A stretch of DNA of 64,000 bases from Opitutaceae bacterium (GCA_041395105.1 JAWLBB010000001.1:992001-1056000); one strand, 5' to 3'. Positions 17,919 to 26,385 are shown, counted from the first letter of the stretch. The notes: generated from the letters alone by a model not told the origin. Numbers and translations are program-made.

Positions 17919-18650
17919 ATGAAAATAAGTAATACTAACTCGGGCGGCTTTAAGCCTTGCCCCGATTATTCAGGGTCCGCGGTTTGTGTGGACGTCACAC
18001 CTCCTCAGACGGTGCATAGCCAGTATGGAGACAGAAAGGTCTTCAAGGTGGTCTTTGAGGTCGATGAGGCACGCGAGGACGGCAAACGGTTCGCTGTATG
18101 GAGTGCGCCCTTCACACCGAATCTCGGTGAGAAGGCAAACTTTCGGAAATTTACCAGAAGTTGGTTTGGCCGCGACCTGACCGCACAGGAACTCGATGAG
18201 TTCGAGACCGAGGATCTGATCGGAAAACCAGCCCACCTGGTGGTCTCGCAGCAGGAAGCGGAGAACGGCAACACCTACTCGAACATCGTCGTCATCAAGC
18301 CGGACAAGAGCACCTCGCCATTGAAGCCCAGCGGCGACTTCGTCCGCAAGAAGGACCGCGAAGACAAGCCGACCGAGGGCAGCGGGTCTCGCTACTCGCG
18401 GGTCGAGCAGCCTGAAGGCGCCAGCCGCGAAGACTGGATGAAGACTAAGGTCCATGTCGGAAAACATGAAGGCGTGGAACTCGGTGAGCTCGATGAGGAT
18501 GCCGTGATCACCCTGATCGAAAATTGGCTGCCCGGGTTCAGGGGCACGAAGAAACCGCGGGCTGCTGACAAACGCTTGGCCGCGGCCCTGGTCGAGGCCG
18601 AGAAGGCTCTGAATACGACCGCAGAGGAAGAAGAGGAGAGCCCCTACTGA
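17919..18650 (+). CDS. Phage-type ssDNA-binding/replication protein (DUF669-like)
   Basis: 243 residues from ATG 17919, behind the purine-rich GAAGAAAGAAGAACT; an in-frame ATG at 17865 is less likely. The N-terminal half (VFEVDEAREDGKRFAVWSAP, then FTRSWFGRDLTAQELDEFE) resembles OB-fold-like phage replication proteins encoded beside helicase and primase genes. The C terminus is acidic and ends EEEEESPY, similar to the acidic tip of SSB that recruits partner proteins. It probably coats single-stranded DNA during replication of the element. It is followed directly by a one-base overlap with the next gene. Confidence 0.55.
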   Translation: MKISNTNSGGFKPCPDYSGSAVCVDVTPPQTVHSQYGDRKVFKVVFEVDEAREDGKRFAVWSAPFTPNLGEKANFRKFTRSWFGRDLTAQELDEFETEDLIGKPAHLVVSQQEAENGNTYSNIVVIKPDKSTSPLKPSGDFVRKKDREDKPTEGSGSRYSRVEQPEGASREDWMKTKVHVGKHEGVELGELDEDAVITLIENWLPGFRGTKKPRAADKRLAAALVEAEKALNTTAEEEEESPY

Positions 18651-18946
18651 TGAGCACCATATCTGCACCTGTCATCCGAGTTCGACTGCGCGGAGTTACT
18701 CGCCCGGTTGAGAGACCCATCGGCGTTGTCGGTGTGTCGGTTCTCAAGGAGAACGACCTCCACGTGGTTTCGGCCAAGCACCTAGGGTGCGGCGCCAAGA
18801 CGTGTAGTGGAGCCGACTTCGCTGGGCTGTTCGAAGAGGACCGCCAAGCGGCGATCGAATACTTGGAGAACGACATCCGCATGACCTACGACTGTGCCGT
18901 GCGCATGGGCGTGGTCTTCAAGCAGGATCTGGTCGCCGCCTACTGA
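18650..18946 (+). CDS. Unknown replication-region protein, 98 residues
   Basis: The start overlaps the previous stop by one base. The C-terminal stretch IEYLENDIRMTYDCAVRMGV has the Y-x3-D spacing of the Exo III motif of DnaQ-type exonucleases, but the other exonuclease motifs are missing, so it may be a remnant or a chance match. No firm family. Confidence 0.5.
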   Translation: MSTISAPVIRVRLRGVTRPVERPIGVVGVSVLKENDLHVVSAKHLGCGAKTCSGADFAGLFEEDRQAAIEYLENDIRMTYDCAVRMGVVFKQDLVAAY

Positions 18947-19296
18947 TGCCAACTCTCAAGGAAAGATTGGCCGCCAAGTCAGCTACCAAACAAAAGGGGA
19001 TCCGGATTACTCGGTCGGACCCCTCGGAGGCTCCGGCGAACCGCCCCGAGCGGCCGGAGCCCAGGGAACTCGGGAGGACACACGGCGAAGACATTCCTTT
19101 CGATCAGCAACCAACCGAGGAACCGGCGGCGAGCTGGCACGAAGTGCGGACAGCCCTGGACACGACGGATCTGGGGATCTGGATCGACCAGGAACACGCG
19201 TGGATCGCAGTGGAGAGCCGCAACGGCCAACCAGGACTGATCCTGATCTGCCGCCTGCCCCTGCTGAACAACCGCAAAGAAAACGAACCCTACTAG
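18946..19296 (+). CDS. Unknown protein, 116 residues
   Basis: It starts at ATG 18946 overlapping the previous stop (TGATG). The basic N terminus (LKERLAAKSATKQKG) and a Pro/Arg-rich disordered linker precede a compact C-terminal part (LGIWIDQEHAWIAVESRNG). Position inside the replication block suggests an accessory role. Another frame at 19270-19421 ends just before the helicase gene and is also open, but lacks an ATG. Confidence 0.45.
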   Translation: MPTLKERLAAKSATKQKGIRITRSDPSEAPANRPERPEPRELGRTHGEDIPFDQQPTEEPAASWHEVRTALDTTDLGIWIDQEHAWIAVESRNGQPGLILICRLPLLNNRKENEPY

Positions 19297-19410
19297 AAAT
19301 CACGCAGCTGCAGACCCCGCTCATCCTGCCGCCCCGAGGCGAACCTTTCCAGCGTCAGGCTGACGGTTCTCTGCTCTGCTGGAACTGGGAAGACACAGAA
19401 GAACAGGAAT

Positions 19411-20766
19411 ATGAAACTTGATCCACACCAACAGGCCGCCGTCGACCTGATGCAGGGAGGCGAGAACGTCTTCGTGTCAGGCATGGCGGGGACCGGCAAG
19501 AGCGCGGTCACAGTGGCCTACCTAGGCCAATCGTTTCAAGCAGTGGCGGTGTGTGCGACCACTGGTATCGCGGCCTTGAACCTGCAGCAACAGTTCACCG
19601 AGCGGGCTGGATTCCCGGTGGCCGTTCATACCATCTATCGATGGTCCGGCATCCAACTGGGCCCGAAGCCAGGGCAGCCGTTCCAGCAATACTACGATTA
19701 CCTGATCCACACCATGACCCGCAGTCGCCTGGCTGCCTTCAGGCGCATCGAATTGGCCGAATGCGTGGTCATTGATGAGATCAGCATGTTGCCGGGTCGG
19801 ATATTCAGGTTTTTGGATTTCCTCTTCCGGATGCAGCGTGGGGTCAATGAGCCATTCGGCGGCTGCCAGATCATCGCGGTCGGTGACTTCCTGCAGCTGC
19901 CGCCAGTGGCAAAGGATGGCAAATATGATTGGGCGTTTCAGACCGAGCTATGGCAGGCCATGGGGTTCCAGAATATCTACCTCACAAGAATTCATCGTCA
20001 GGATGAGCCAGCCTTCATCAATACCCTCAACGATTTCAGGGAGGGCAGGATTCGCGGCGAGACCGCCGAGATAATGATGAAGCGAATCGCCCGGTTTCCC
20101 GACCGCAAGATTCTGCGGCTCTTCACTCACAATGTTCAGGTCGATAAATGGAACGCTTACCAGCTGGGCGAAATCGATGCGCCCGAGCATGTGTTCGAAG
20201 CCACACTGACCGGCAACGAATTCGAGCAGAAGTATCTCAGAAAATGCCTGGTCACTCCGACGCGCCTGGTCGTCAAGATCGGGGCTCGAGTGATGGTGAC
20301 AACCAACCTGTCCCAGGAGGGCCAGCTGGTGGCCGTCAATGGCCAGTGCGGCACGGTCAACTCGGTCAGGGAAACCTGGATCGGTGTTGAGCTGGATGGA
20401 GGCAAACAACTGGCAATCGAGAGATATACCTGGCAGGCCGACGCCCAAAACGACGATAGCGCCAAGTTCACCCAATACCCGCTGCGGCCAGCGTATGCGC
20501 TGACCATCCACAAGTCGCAGGGCCTGACGCTGGACAGCGCTCTGATCGACATAAGGGCGGCACGTGAACCAGGACAAGCCTACGTGGCGGTGAGCCGTTT
20601 GCGGCGCTTGGAGGGTCTTCATCTCAAAAGCTATTTCAAGGGGATTTTTGTAAGCCAAGATGCCATCAACTTCTATCGCAACATCGCCAATGACCCTGCG
20701 CGAAATCCTACAGGCCCAGAGCCAGCAAAACAGTCGACCAACAGACCCGTTCTGCGGGCAGGTTAG
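19411..20766 (+). CDS. PIF1/RecD-like SF1B DNA helicase
   Basis: 451 residues. Walker A is GMAGTGKSA (Lys30), motif Ia is ATTGIAALN, Walker B is VVIDEISML, then GDFLQLPPV, and the C-terminal motif VI is ALTIHKSQGLTLDSALIDI followed by YVAVSRLRRLEGL. These are the full set of PIF1-type 5'-to-3' helicases. It probably unwinds DNA for replication or recombination of the element. Its last 107 bases overlap the start of the primase gene in another frame, which is unusually long and marks tight coupling, unless the primase starts at ATG 20690. Confidence 0.85.
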   Translation: MKLDPHQQAAVDLMQGGENVFVSGMAGTGKSAVTVAYLGQSFQAVAVCATTGIAALNLQQQFTERAGFPVAVHTIYRWSGIQLGPKPGQPFQQYYDYLIHTMTRSRLAAFRRIELAECVVIDEISMLPGRIFRFLDFLFRMQRGVNEPFGGCQIIAVGDFLQLPPVAKDGKYDWAFQTELWQAMGFQNIYLTRIHRQDEPAFINTLNDFREGRIRGETAEIMMKRIARFPDRKILRLFTHNVQVDKWNAYQLGEIDAPEHVFEATLTGNEFEQKYLRKCLVTPTRLVVKIGARVMVTTNLSQEGQLVAVNGQCGTVNSVRETWIGVELDGGKQLAIERYTWQADAQNDDSAKFTQYPLRPAYALTIHKSQGLTLDSALIDIRAAREPGQAYVAVSRLRRLEGLHLKSYFKGIFVSQDAINFYRNIANDPARNPTGPEPAKQSTNRPVLRAG

Positions 20767-23212
20767 CCTGTTTGACAGCGCGTTTGACTCCGAGCCTTCG
20801 GACTCCCCAAGGCTCGGGACGCTGCTGGACATGATTCAGGACGGCGAGTGGGCAGATGAAGTCAACCGAGTGCGGCAGGTGCTGGCCCGTGGCAACCGCA
20901 AGGCATATGATGACGCCAAACGCCAACTGCCGGCCTTCTGCATGTCGGCCTTGGTATCGACCCGGGACAAGGCCGTGCCAGTCGCTGATCGCATTCAACA
21001 ACACAGCGGAATCCTGCAGGCTGACTTTGATCGAAAAGACAACGGGCAACTGCAGGATCTAGTCGAAATAGCCCAACTGCTCCAGGATGATTCACACGTC
21101 GTTTTTGGCTTTATCTCCCCATCAGGCGAGGGCATTAAGTGCGGAGTTCGCATCGACGGTAGCCGCCACCTTGAGAGCTTCCAGGCGGCCGAGGCATACT
21201 TCCTGAAGAACTATGCCCTGCAGATTGACCGCTCTACCAAGGATCCGGTCAGACTCTGCTTCGTCTCGCACGATGCCAATCTCTGGCGAAATCCAGAGGC
21301 TGAGATTTTGCCGATTCCGAACAAGTCCAAGGTCCGCAATGTTGAGACGTGGCATCCTCCGCTCGAGAACACGGCTGAAGACATCCGCGAAATGCTTGGA
21401 TTCATCCCAAATCGGCCGGACTACGATACCTGGTTACGAATTGCCTCAGCCGTCTGGTCCGCATTGCCGTTGGAACAGGGCACCAGGTTGTTGATCGAAT
21501 GGAGTCCGGAAGAAAAGGTGGGCGAATATGCCAAGAAATGGCCCCATCGGCTGACCGAGGTTCACGTCGGCACCCTGGCCTGGTATGCCTCACAGCACGG
21601 CTTTGATGCCAGAGCGGCCGCCAGGCGCAAGCGCTGGGCCGGTCGGATCAGATTTGCGGCTGACAATCGGAATGGCGGTGAAACCGAAGACCTCGGAATC
21701 GAGCCACAAGAGGTCGCGGCCGTGGAAGTATCACGCGAGATCGTATGGGATTGCCTCGAGCGGATGCAGCGAGGCGATGCCGAACTGTGGGCGATCACCA
21801 TGCGTGGGCACCTTGTGTATGATCACTATGCAGAATGCTGGCGTCGATATAAGGATGGGCTCTGGGAACGTGACGACCTGCATCAGGTGCGAATCGATTA
21901 TATAGATACTCTCACGAGAGCATATAGAGGGCTCAAGGATTCTATTATAGATGATATTGCCCGCACACCGGCACCTGATGGCGAAAAGGACGCCCGATTC
22001 AAGCAGCTGGCTAAGGCTGATTCACGGATAGCCAGGCTATCCATGGCAGGCTATGCCAACGGCGGTCTGGACTTGTCCCAGAGCCTGCCGGGTATGGCTG
22101 TCCGAGCCACGGCGTTTGACAAAGCGCCGTACCTGCTGGCGCTCAAGAACGGTGTCATTGACTTTGAGAAAGGCGAAAAGCGCGAATTTCGGCCTAAAGA
22201 CATGCTAACCGTCAGGTCGCCGATTGCCTATGATCCGGATGCCACCTGCCCGGAGTTCGACGCATTCCTCGAGTTCTTCCTGGACGGCAACCAGGACGTG
22301 ATCTCCTTCCTCTGGCGGGCCATCGGCTACAGCCTCACCGGTTGGGTCGACAAAGACGTCCTGTTCTTCTGCTACGGCAAAGGCGCCAACGGGAAGAGCA
22401 CCTTCAATAACGTGCTTCGCATGCTCCTGGGCGAACTGATGACCGTCATCGATGTCGGCACGCTGCTTGATAAACGCTCCGACGCCAATCTCGACTACAA
22501 GAAATCCATGCTCGAGGGCAGGCGGGCAGTTGTGACCGATGAGATTCCCGAAAACAAGCGACTCAACGAATCCATGGTCAAAACCCTGATCGGTGGCGAA
22601 GAGATTGTGGCCAGAAGGCCGTATGAGCGACCCTACACGTTCGAGCCCACGCACAAGGTCTGGATGGTCGGCAACCACAAGCCAACGATCACAGGGACCG
22701 ATCTGGGCATCTGGAGGCGCATTCTGCTGATTCCCTTCCTGGTCACGATTTCCGAAGAGAAACGCCGAGCTCGACATGAGGTTCTGGCTGAGTTCAGAGC
22801 TGAGCTGGCAGGCATCCTCAATCGGGCGCTTAAAGGATTTGAGGAGATGCGCAAGATGAACGGACTGAAACCGCCCAAGGAGGTTCTGGAGGCAACGGCC
22901 CAATACCGGCAGGACTCAGATCAGTTGGCTTCTTTTCTGGAAGAACGAACCCAGAAGGATTCGGCGAATGAGATCAAAGCGACCGCTCTTCTCAAAGCCT
23001 ACCTGGCATGGTGCGAGGACAACGGTGAGCTCCCTCTTTATCGGTCATCAAAGAAGCTCGTAAATCATCTGCGAGAACGAGGATTTCATATCGAAATCGG
23101 ACATGCGCGTTCACGAGTCATCGTTGGGATTCGACTCACTCCAACTGCACCCTTGGGTGAACATGGTGAAGAACAAACCGGAACTTTCGCAGAATTCAAT
23201 AATGAGGGTTGA
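20660..23212 (+). CDS. Primase-helicase with VirE-N, PriCT and D5/SF3 helicase domains
   Basis: 850 residues. Residues of about 80-230 resemble the VirE N-terminal (BT4734-like) domain with HVVFGFISPSGEGIKCGVRI. About 250-320 is a PriCT-type domain (RPDYDTWLRIASAVWSALPL). The D5-type region follows, with the SF3 Walker A YGKGANGKST near residue 572, then VVTDEIPENKRLNESMVKTL and WMVGNHKPTI. This is the replication initiator-helicase of P4-like satellites, phages and plasmids. A classical catalytic primase domain is not clear by eye. Starts at 20660 or 20690 are both possible. Confidence 0.85.
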   Translation: MPSTSIATSPMTLREILQAQSQQNSRPTDPFCGQVSLFDSAFDSEPSDSPRLGTLLDMIQDGEWADEVNRVRQVLARGNRKAYDDAKRQLPAFCMSALVSTRDKAVPVADRIQQHSGILQADFDRKDNGQLQDLVEIAQLLQDDSHVVFGFISPSGEGIKCGVRIDGSRHLESFQAAEAYFLKNYALQIDRSTKDPVRLCFVSHDANLWRNPEAEILPIPNKSKVRNVETWHPPLENTAEDIREMLGFIPNRPDYDTWLRIASAVWSALPLEQGTRLLIEWSPEEKVGEYAKKWPHRLTEVHVGTLAWYASQHGFDARAAARRKRWAGRIRFAADNRNGGETEDLGIEPQEVAAVEVSREIVWDCLERMQRGDAELWAITMRGHLVYDHYAECWRRYKDGLWERDDLHQVRIDYIDTLTRAYRGLKDSIIDDIARTPAPDGEKDARFKQLAKADSRIARLSMAGYANGGLDLSQSLPGMAVRATAFDKAPYLLALKNGVIDFEKGEKREFRPKDMLTVRSPIAYDPDATCPEFDAFLEFFLDGNQDVISFLWRAIGYSLTGWVDKDVLFFCYGKGANGKSTFNNVLRMLLGELMTVIDVGTLLDKRSDANLDYKKSMLEGRRAVVTDEIPENKRLNESMVKTLIGGEEIVARRPYERPYTFEPTHKVWMVGNHKPTITGTDLGIWRRILLIPFLVTISEEKRRARHEVLAEFRAELAGILNRALKGFEEMRKMNGLKPPKEVLEATAQYRQDSDQLASFLEERTQKDSANEIKATALLKAYLAWCEDNGELPLYRSSKKLVNHLRERGFHIEIGHARSRVIVGIRLTPTAPLGEHGEEQTGTFAEFNNEG

Positions 23213-23334
23213 GGCAAATATGAGGCCAAAAGTGGTGAACTTGGTGAACGTTGAAGAAGGTTTCCGTATACTTTCGAATATGAATAGGTTTTTATTTATA
23301 GTACAAGGAGAGAAGGTACCGGAAAACCGGGTCA

Positions 23335-23613
23335 ATGTTCACCAAGTTCACCAAATGGGGATTCGGAGGGAAGATGCCGCGTTTGACGCTCGATGAGCTC
23401 AGAAAAGGCAAAGTCAGCGATGCAACCCGCCAACTCAATCCGGGACTATTCGGTGCTGGTGCTATGGGTCGATTGGGTGCCAAAGATTACGGCAAATCGA
23501 AGGGAACACTGGAGCGTAAAGCACCGCCGAAACGCAGCCGCAAGAGTCGCGCTGCAGGAGGCCCTCAATACTACATCACAGGTCACTGCACACCTGGGAT
23601 CACGAATGGATGA
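23335..23613 (+). CDS. Possible small basic protein overlapping the RusA-like gene
   Basis: 92 codons. MPRLTLDELRKGKVSDATRQ is followed by LNPGLFGAG, which resembles the N-terminal lead of several phage nuclease proteins, and then by a Lys/Arg-rich stretch. From 23393 it overlaps the RusA-like frame, and its C terminus has no family pattern. Only the first 60 residues look protein-like. Confidence 0.3.
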   Translation: MFTKFTKWGFGGKMPRLTLDELRKGKVSDATRQLNPGLFGAGAMGRLGAKDYGKSKGTLERKAPPKRSRKSRAAGGPQYYITGHCTPGITNG

Positions 23614-23767
23614 CGACAACCTCGCTCATGCGTGCAAACCACTCAGAGACGCCATTGCCGACAACCTCGGCATCGACGACGGAGACCGCCGCCTGCGCTG
23701 GAAATACGGCCATGTCGAAACCCGCGAAGAAAAAGGCACCGCAATGCGAATCCAAAGGCCCCAATGA
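23393..23767 (+). CDS. RusA-like Holliday-junction resolvase
   Basis: 124 residues, the usual RusA length. VDWVPKITANRREHWSVKHR matches the N-terminal strand and Arg/His pattern. The catalytic region MDDDNLAHACKPLRDAIADN is followed by LGIDDGD, giving the acidic residues and Lys (D-x-D-N, K, D, D) that bind metal in the RusA dimer. Its last part is KYGHVETREEKGTAMRI. It would resolve branched DNA made during replication or recombination of the element and fits beside the helicase and primase. No good Shine-Dalgarno is seen. Confidence 0.7.
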   Translation: MSSEKAKSAMQPANSIRDYSVLVLWVDWVPKITANRREHWSVKHRRNAAARVALQEALNTTSQVTAHLGSRMDDDNLAHACKPLRDAIADNLGIDDGDRRLRWKYGHVETREEKGTAMRIQRPQ

Positions 23768-24129
23768 CCTGGCCTGAAGAAAACTCTCCCAGCCTGCAGC
23801 CGATCGGCCCTTGCTGGTGCCTGGTGGTCGCTGCTGCTGATTGCCGTGGTCACTGGGATGGCTTTGGGGGATATCCTAAAGAGCGACGAAATTGAAAACG
23901 GGCCGTCAGATACCACTATCGGCATTGGCGACCTTCTATGATCGGACCCCAATCGCGTGCCTACTTAGCTGAATCGGGTGTCACGGTTCAGACAAACCTC
24001 AGTGTTTCTGGGTTCCCCCGCTATTGGGCAAGAGAAAGGTAGGATGGTTATTACATAGCCCGTGAAGGTCGTCCCCCCGGAGCCCCCCCCTTGTTACCTA
24101 TTTATCCATAAGTAACCGAAAAAGGTTAA
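23768..24129. other. Stretch without a confident gene
   Basis: A frame after the RusA stop reads a hydrophobic segment (WWSLLLIAVVTGMALGDIL) ending at TGA 23941, but it has no usable start codon before the segment. Beyond it is a non-coding stretch with a C/G-rich run (23 of 24 bases near 24070-24093) and a GTTAC/GTAAC hairpin around 24096-24117 that might end transcription. Confidence 0.35.
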
Positions 24130-24572
24130 ATCGCTGGTAGTGTCGGAGTTAGTCAGCCGACCGGACCAAGCGGACCGGGGGCGTGAGGGGTTGAGACTCC
24201 GGCAGCTCAACCGGCACGGGTGCATTGACGCCGAAGTCGGAGTGGTGATCCTGATGGAGACGTGAAGTACATGTCTGCGCTAATGATAACGCATTATCAA
24301 TAAGGCGCGGTGGCGTGATGTCCTGGGATGAAAGGACCGGAGTTGATACCGGGCGGAAGCGGATGTCGGACCAAGGACTCAGTGTGTCCTTGGAGAACCC
24401 AAACGGGTCAGGCGAGGTATCGGGAAGGTGCACGTCGAAACCTAGCAGAGTAAGGGCCGACTACCCGTGACTGGACAGAGTCCAGAGGGACAATGAATCC
24501 CAAGGAAATCCCCTTACGGTTGTTCTCTCATGCGCCTGCATGGTGCGGACGCACGTTGAACAACTGAAAAGG
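24130..24572 (+). ncRNA. Candidate large structured non-coding RNA
   Basis: About 440 bases with no coding frame of note but many exact local complements on the + strand: CCAAGGAC with GTCCTTGG (24393-24416 area), CTGGAC with GTCCAG around a 3-base loop (24470s), CATGC with GCATG around a 4-base loop, GTCC with GGAC, TTGAG with CTCAA, and a closing GTTGTTC with GAACAAC that encloses the 3' hairpin. Purine-rich joints such as TCGAAACCTAGCAG resemble large catalytic or ornate RNAs. No known family is claimed; a degenerate intron is an alternative. It ends just before the ribosome site of the gene at 24581. Confidence 0.5.
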
Positions 24573-24580
24573 AATAAGAT

Positions 24581-25060
24581 ATGACTCAACCACAAGTTGA
24601 TGTACCCGCTCTGATCTCTGATGTGATGAGCTTTGAGGAAATGCAGGTGATCCTGCGACTCGCAGCACTCAAGGAAGAGAAGGGCGAGGAATTCAAAGCA
24701 GCAAGGGAAGCGTTCATCGCTGCCTTGCCCGTCGCGACCAGTGAGCAGGTCAAGGCTCTGGTGGCGCTGGCTCGCGTGGAGGCCGAGTATCCTGAAGGCA
24801 TCAAGCCCAATCAGGATCTTCGGCTCACGAGCGAACAGCAGGACCAGATCAACGCGGCCAAAGAGGAACGGGCCGACGAGTTGACCGCGAAGAAGGCCGA
24901 GATCCTCGATGAACTCAAAGGAGATGGATCGAGGTTTGTGAGCTTCAAAGTTCGGGCCACGGCCAAACAGACCACGAAGACTTTGCGCTTTGTGAAGAAG
25001 CACGGATCAACCGGAGGGGGAAGCGGGCTTGTTGACCAGCTCCGCCGTGAGCTTGCGTAG
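24581..25060 (+). CDS. Unknown helical protein, 159 residues
   Basis: The ATG is preceded by CTGAAAAGGAATAAGAT, a good ribosome site. The product is charged and helical (AALKEEKGEEFKAAREAFIA, EERADELTAKKAEILDEL) with a basic tail. No family is recognised. It is the first gene after the candidate RNA and opens a run of small genes that each carry a hairpin leader. Confidence 0.6.
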   Translation: MTQPQVDVPALISDVMSFEEMQVILRLAALKEEKGEEFKAAREAFIAALPVATSEQVKALVALARVEAEYPEGIKPNQDLRLTSEQQDQINAAKEERADELTAKKAEILDELKGDGSRFVSFKVRATAKQTTKTLRFVKKHGSTGGGSGLVDQLRRELA

Positions 25061-25135
25061 CGTGAGCAAGTGCCTGTCACGAATCGTGGCGGGCACCACT
25101 CACCCTATGTGAACCAACCGAAAGGAGAAGAAGAT
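25046..25135 (+). promoter_or_regulatory. Hairpin leader of the gene at 25136
   Basis: CTTGC/GCAAG (25052, 25066) and GTGCC/GGCAC (25070, 25092) with an inner CACG/CGTG can pair. They are followed by AACCGAAAGGAG, the ribosome site. The arrangement recurs before neighbouring genes. Confidence 0.4.
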
Positions 25136-25459
25136 ATGGCCAAGACACAACCAGGCTACATGCCGTGGTATGACTTCAAGTCGTCCACGCCACGCCGTCC
25201 GAAGATGCGTTCGGATGCCTACAGGAACGAAAAGCGACCTCGCCGACGTTCGTGCGAGTTCTCGCTCACGCTTATCTGTGACAAGATCACTTCGAGCAAA
25301 CGCAAGGGATCGATCCGGCTGGTGGAGGTGTTTCCCGAACTGACGGGCAAGCTACTGACTTTCACAAACCGCGAAGCCGTGGCGATGGATCCGGCCGTTG
25401 CGCAATGGTTGGAGACCAATTGGTCGGGTACCCTCAGTGGTGCGCAATCCGGGTTCTGA
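25136..25459 (+). CDS. Unknown basic protein, 107 residues
   Basis: ATG 25136 follows AAAGGAGAAGAAGAT, so an earlier in-frame start at 25070 is unlikely. The N-terminal half is strongly basic (RRPKMRSDAYRNEKRPRRRS), followed by a mixed strand-helix part (IRLVEVFPELTGKLLTFTNR). It may bind nucleic acid. No family is recognised. Confidence 0.55.
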   Translation: MAKTQPGYMPWYDFKSSTPRRPKMRSDAYRNEKRPRRRSCEFSLTLICDKITSSKRKGSIRLVEVFPELTGKLLTFTNREAVAMDPAVAQWLETNWSGTLSGAQSGF

Positions 25460-25479
25460 GGAAACCGAAAAGGACAATT

Positions 25480-25543
25480 TTCATGGGTCACGCCGTCAAT
25501 GGCGTGGCCTTTCTTGTAACCAGAAACAACGAAAGGTGAGGTC
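25480..25543 (+). promoter_or_regulatory. Hairpin leader of the gene at 25544
   Basis: CACGCC (25489) pairs with GGCGTG (25501) around a 6-base loop, extended by flanking GG/CC. AACGAAAGGTGAGG follows as ribosome site. It is the same hairpin plus AAC-GAAAGG plan as before the other small genes. Confidence 0.45.
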
Positions 25544-25813
25544 ATGATTGATAGAAACAGGCAGGGGTTGGACAGCCTCCGGGCAACCTGCTCCGAGCTG
25601 GTGGGGGAGGTGCGTCGAGCACGTGGAGATCCCGTTACTCAGGCGGAATTCGACCGACTCAAATTGATCCGGGATGAAAGGACGCTGAAGGGTCCGACTC
25701 ACGGTACGCTCAAGGAACCGGGCCGACCGGGAGTGATAAGTTCGGCCGAGATCATCCAAGCTGCTCAGCAAGCGATGGAGCGCATGCGTCTGGCCCGAGA
25801 GTTGGAGGGATGA
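25544..25813 (+). CDS. Unknown helical protein, 89 residues
   Basis: Good ribosome site GAAAGGTGAGG. A hydrophilic helical protein (LDSLRATCSELVGEVRRARG, IIQAAQQAMERMRLARELEG). Not recognised. The stop overlaps the ATG of the next gene (ATGA). Confidence 0.5.
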   Translation: MIDRNRQGLDSLRATCSELVGEVRRARGDPVTQAEFDRLKLIRDERTLKGPTHGTLKEPGRPGVISSAEIIQAAQQAMERMRLARELEG

Positions 25814-25944
25814 ACATCGAGATACGGCGTTACAAGCGGACTCGGTTTTGGGCCGTCTACGTCTCAAACGAACTGCTTGCGGTCGTCGTCTACAAACGCG
25901 GAGCCGAGTCGATCGTTAAGGCGATCTCGGTCGGCGACAACTGA
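25810..25944 (+). CDS. Unknown 44-residue protein
   Basis: ATG 25810 overlaps the preceding stop (ATGA). The peptide MNIEIRRYKRTRFWAVYV, then LAVVVYKRGAESI, alternates basic and hydrophobic residues as in a small three-stranded sheet. The coupling and regular pattern support a real gene. Confidence 0.45.
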   Translation: MNIEIRRYKRTRFWAVYVSNELLAVVVYKRGAESIVKAISVGDN

Positions 25945-26010
25945 GGGCCCCCCAAAGACCTGACCGAGACCTGATCCGACCGTGGGCGAGGTCAGCAATC
26001 CCGCAAACGT

Positions 26011-26081
26011 CCTGATGATGGTGGCGCGGGGTAAGCCTCACCCTTGAGGCAGTCATCAGGGCACAGAACGAAAGGCAGAAG
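26011..26081 (+). promoter_or_regulatory. Double-hairpin leader of the gene at 26082
   Basis: CCTGATGA (26011) pairs with TCATCAGG (26053), and inside it GCCTCA (26035) pairs with TGAGGC (26045) around CCCT. AACGAAAGGCAG follows as ribosome site. It is the clearest of the repeated leaders. Confidence 0.45.
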
Positions 26082-26381
26082 ATGGGTCTTATCTACAAGG
26101 CACGTGGTCACCAAGTTGGTGGCCTGAACTCTGAGATCGCTTATGAGGATCTTGGATCATTCAAGTCGGAGGTCGTCGTGACGGGTCGCCGCAAGAAACC
26201 GAGATTCCGGGTCAACATGATCTTCACTGATCGAGCGACAGGACTTCGGGGCGTTGGAAGGAACAGAACCTGTGCCTTCCATGCCTGCATGGCAGAGGTG
26301 GCCCGTTTCCGTTACTCACAGTGGAAACGGTCCCCGAAACCCTCGCCGATCGTGGACATGAGTGTCCTTCGCGCGGCTTGA
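26082..26381 (+). CDS. Unknown protein, 99 residues
   Basis: Ribosome site GAAAGGCAG. The product (LNSEIAYEDLGSFKSEVVVT, GRRKKPRFRVNMIFTDRATG) looks like a small beta-rich basic domain. No family is recognised. It overlaps no gene but ends three bases before the next start. Confidence 0.5.
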   Translation: MGLIYKARGHQVGGLNSEIAYEDLGSFKSEVVVTGRRKKPRFRVNMIFTDRATGLRGVGRNRTCAFHACMAEVARFRYSQWKRSPKPSPIVDMSVLRAA

Positions 26382-26385
26382 TGTC

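Noticed and set aside
23775..23943. Small membrane-protein frame after the resolvase gene
   Set aside because: It has a convincing hydrophobic helix but no ATG, GTG or TTG before it.
24130..24572. Group II or group I intron
   Set aside because: No intron-encoded protein, no clear domain V with its GAAA loop and AGC triad, and no interrupted gene on both sides, so only a general structured-RNA call was made.
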